Shown in pieces: positions 63,514 through 64,000 of a DNA stretch of 64,000 nucleotides. Both the position numbers and the translations under genes were made by a program. How positions within the stretch are numbered: position 1 is the stretch's first letter; each line of letters opens with the position of its first letter. Source of the stretch: Coriaria nepalensis (taxonomy: Eukaryota > Streptophyta > Magnoliopsida > Cucurbitales > Coriariaceae); contig CP114481.1 in NCBI GenBank assembly GCA_027186245.1, forward strand, positions 53,576,569 through 53,640,568, written 5' to 3'. The notes under the pieces were generated by a model. The model saw only the letters and a program-made list of their open reading frames with translations, searched no databases and was not told where the DNA came from.

Positions 63514-64000
63514 AGTACTTGATATGAAAACGAAAAGAGAGCTTCAAACAAATCTAATTTCCGAACCATAATTTTTTTAGATCGTTGGAGCTTGAGAGAG
63601 ATAAAATGGTGAATGAATAAGAGAAAAATAATACAAATTAAAATTAGACAAAGTTCCAAAAATTTACAGGAATATCAACGGGCAAGAAAAAATCTAGAAA
63701 AGTGTTTTTCGGGCTGAAGTACTTTGATGCAAACGAATAAAAATGAGTATTAAATAGCACCTTATATGAAGACGAATTGAGAGCTTCAAACAAATCTAAT
63801 TTCCGAACCATAATTGTTTTAGAGCGTAGGAGTTTGAGGGAGATAAAATGGTGAATGAATAAGATAAAAATAATACAAATTAAAATTAGACAAAGTTCCA
63901 AAAATTTACAAGAAAATCAACGGGCAAGAAAAAATCTAGAAAAGAGTTTTGCAGAATGATGTACTTTCATGCAAACGAATGAAAATGAGTAAGAAATAGT
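63514..64000 (+). repeat. Right copy of block 55052-55538, cut by the window edge
   Basis: See 55052-55538. All markers repeat at +8,462 bp to the last base of the window. The array therefore continues beyond the right edge in the same register. Confidence 0.9.

Larger units (their letters stand above)
1..64000 (+). repeat. Satellite DNA array, ~242 bp monomer, ~264 head-to-tail copies
   Basis: The same unit recurs without a break from edge to edge. Using the second A of TCAACGGG (or TCAACAGG, TCAACAAG) as the monomer start, the first starts are 1, 244, 485, 727, 970, 1212 and 1453, giving spacings of 240-243 bp. The last full unit starts near 63920. All units I read are in the same orientation. 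Nearly every unit carries, in order, the ACGGGC-type head, TCTAGA, AGTACT, GCAAACGAAT, ATAGTACCT, GAGAGCTTCAAAC, TTTCCGAACCATAA, GAGCGTTGGAGCTTGAGAG, ATAAAATGGTGAATGAAT and an A/T-rich tail ending in ATTTACAAGAA. No transposon, unique DNA or orientation switch interrupts it. The family name and host are not recognised. A centromeric or heterochromatic location is inference from the array type alone. Confidence 0.98.

Noticed and set aside
4634..63901. Minus-strand open frames of 64-97 codons (for example 4634-4828, 27316-27534, 36555-36848, 55182-55439, 63644-63901) that look like a family of small hydrophobic proteins
   Set aside because: They all lie on the same stretch of the satellite monomer and resemble each other only because the DNA repeats. 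The hydrophobic look comes from A/T-rich codons (Phe, Ile, Leu). Most monomers have the frame broken, the ends vary, and the 242 bp step shifts frame. No sign of selection on codons is visible.
1..64000. CENP-B box
   Set aside because: The motif NTTCGNNNNANNCGGGN was looked for around TTCG and CGGG on both strands of the typical monomer. The two elements do not occur at the needed spacing.
1..64000. CRISPR array
   Set aside because: The repeated unit is 242 bp with no unique spacers between short repeats; the whole unit repeats.
1..64000. Transposable element or LTR inside the array
   Set aside because: No stretch departs from the monomer pattern for more than a few tens of bases, and no terminal repeats, target duplications or coding motifs are visible.
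1..64000. Telomeric repeats or ribosomal DNA
   Set aside because: No runs of TTAGGG-, TTTAGGG- or TTAGG-type repeats and no conserved rRNA sequence are seen.
1..64000. tRNA or small RNA genes with internal promoter boxes
   Set aside because: No cloverleaf and no A and B box pair with correct spacing was found in the monomer. GTTGGAGCTTGAG is not a B box (GGTTCGANTCC).
1..64000. Bacterial promoters and terminators suggested by TATAAT-like and T-rich stretches
   Set aside because: Such strings are expected by chance at about 70% A+T and recur with the monomer. There is no gene for them to serve.
1..64000. Assignment to a named satellite family or species
   Set aside because: I do not recognise the 242 bp monomer. 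A search of Repbase/Dfam and of plant and invertebrate genome assemblies with bases 1-243 would decide; a full-length tandem match would support an assignment.

Overview
The whole 64 kb window is one uninterrupted block of tandemly repeated satellite DNA. A monomer of about 242 bp (mostly 239-243 bp) repeats head to tail roughly 264 times, always in the same orientation, from the first base to the last. Both window edges fall inside the array. I see no protein-coding gene, RNA gene, transposon, CRISPR array or unique sequence. The short open frames on either strand, all under 100 codons, are the satellite read in chance frames; they recur because the DNA recurs. The DNA is AT-rich: the first monomer has about 29% G+C by hand count. 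Only an eukaryotic nuclear genome is known to carry arrays like this, and the likely locations are a centromere, pericentromere or other constitutive heterochromatin. I do not recognise the monomer as a named satellite family and cannot assign a species. The style (AT-rich, 242 bp, many variants) would suit a plant or an invertebrate.

Layout. Monomers fall into recurring variant types, told apart by the head (ACGGGCAAG, ACGGGCGGG, ACGGGCGGAAAAGATCT, ACAGGCAAG, ACAAGCGTG), the next block (GCATTTT, GTGTTTT, GAGTTTT, ATGTTTT, GTATTTT) and several later positions. Runs of types repeat as higher-order units. 1-12.5 kb: multi-monomer blocks copied at offsets of 5,794 bp (24 monomers) and 2,175 bp (9 monomers). 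12.5-16.4 kb: a mosaic whose pieces match blocks 7-22 kb to the right. 16.7-21.3 kb: a near-perfect 7-monomer unit (1,694 bp) with a truncated second copy and a partial third. 21.3-27.8 kb: blocks shared with 2-3 kb, 10-11 kb and 15-16 kb. 28.5-33.8 kb: a 9-monomer unit of 2,177 bp, itself a 4-monomer plus a 5-monomer subunit, passing through a chimeric monomer into a 4-monomer, 966 bp form. 34.5-47.9 kb: a tandem duplication of 6,815 bp (28 monomers) with only about a dozen differences seen by eye. 48.7-56.7 kb: several separate 3-monomer (about 725 bp) repeats, plus a diverged third copy of part of the 6.8 kb unit. 56.7-64 kb: a more heterogeneous monomer population with small local duplications and a block of about 487 bp that recurs 8,462 bp away and runs off the right edge.

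What it means. Nothing here works as genes. The record is one of unequal crossing-over, replication slippage and gene-conversion-like exchange. Small private changes (a 15 bp duplication, a 15 bp deletion, a 29 bp duplication, a one-base deletion) act as tracers showing the order of amplification. Offsets were found by matching diagnostic variants by eye; identities are estimates from spot comparison, not alignments.
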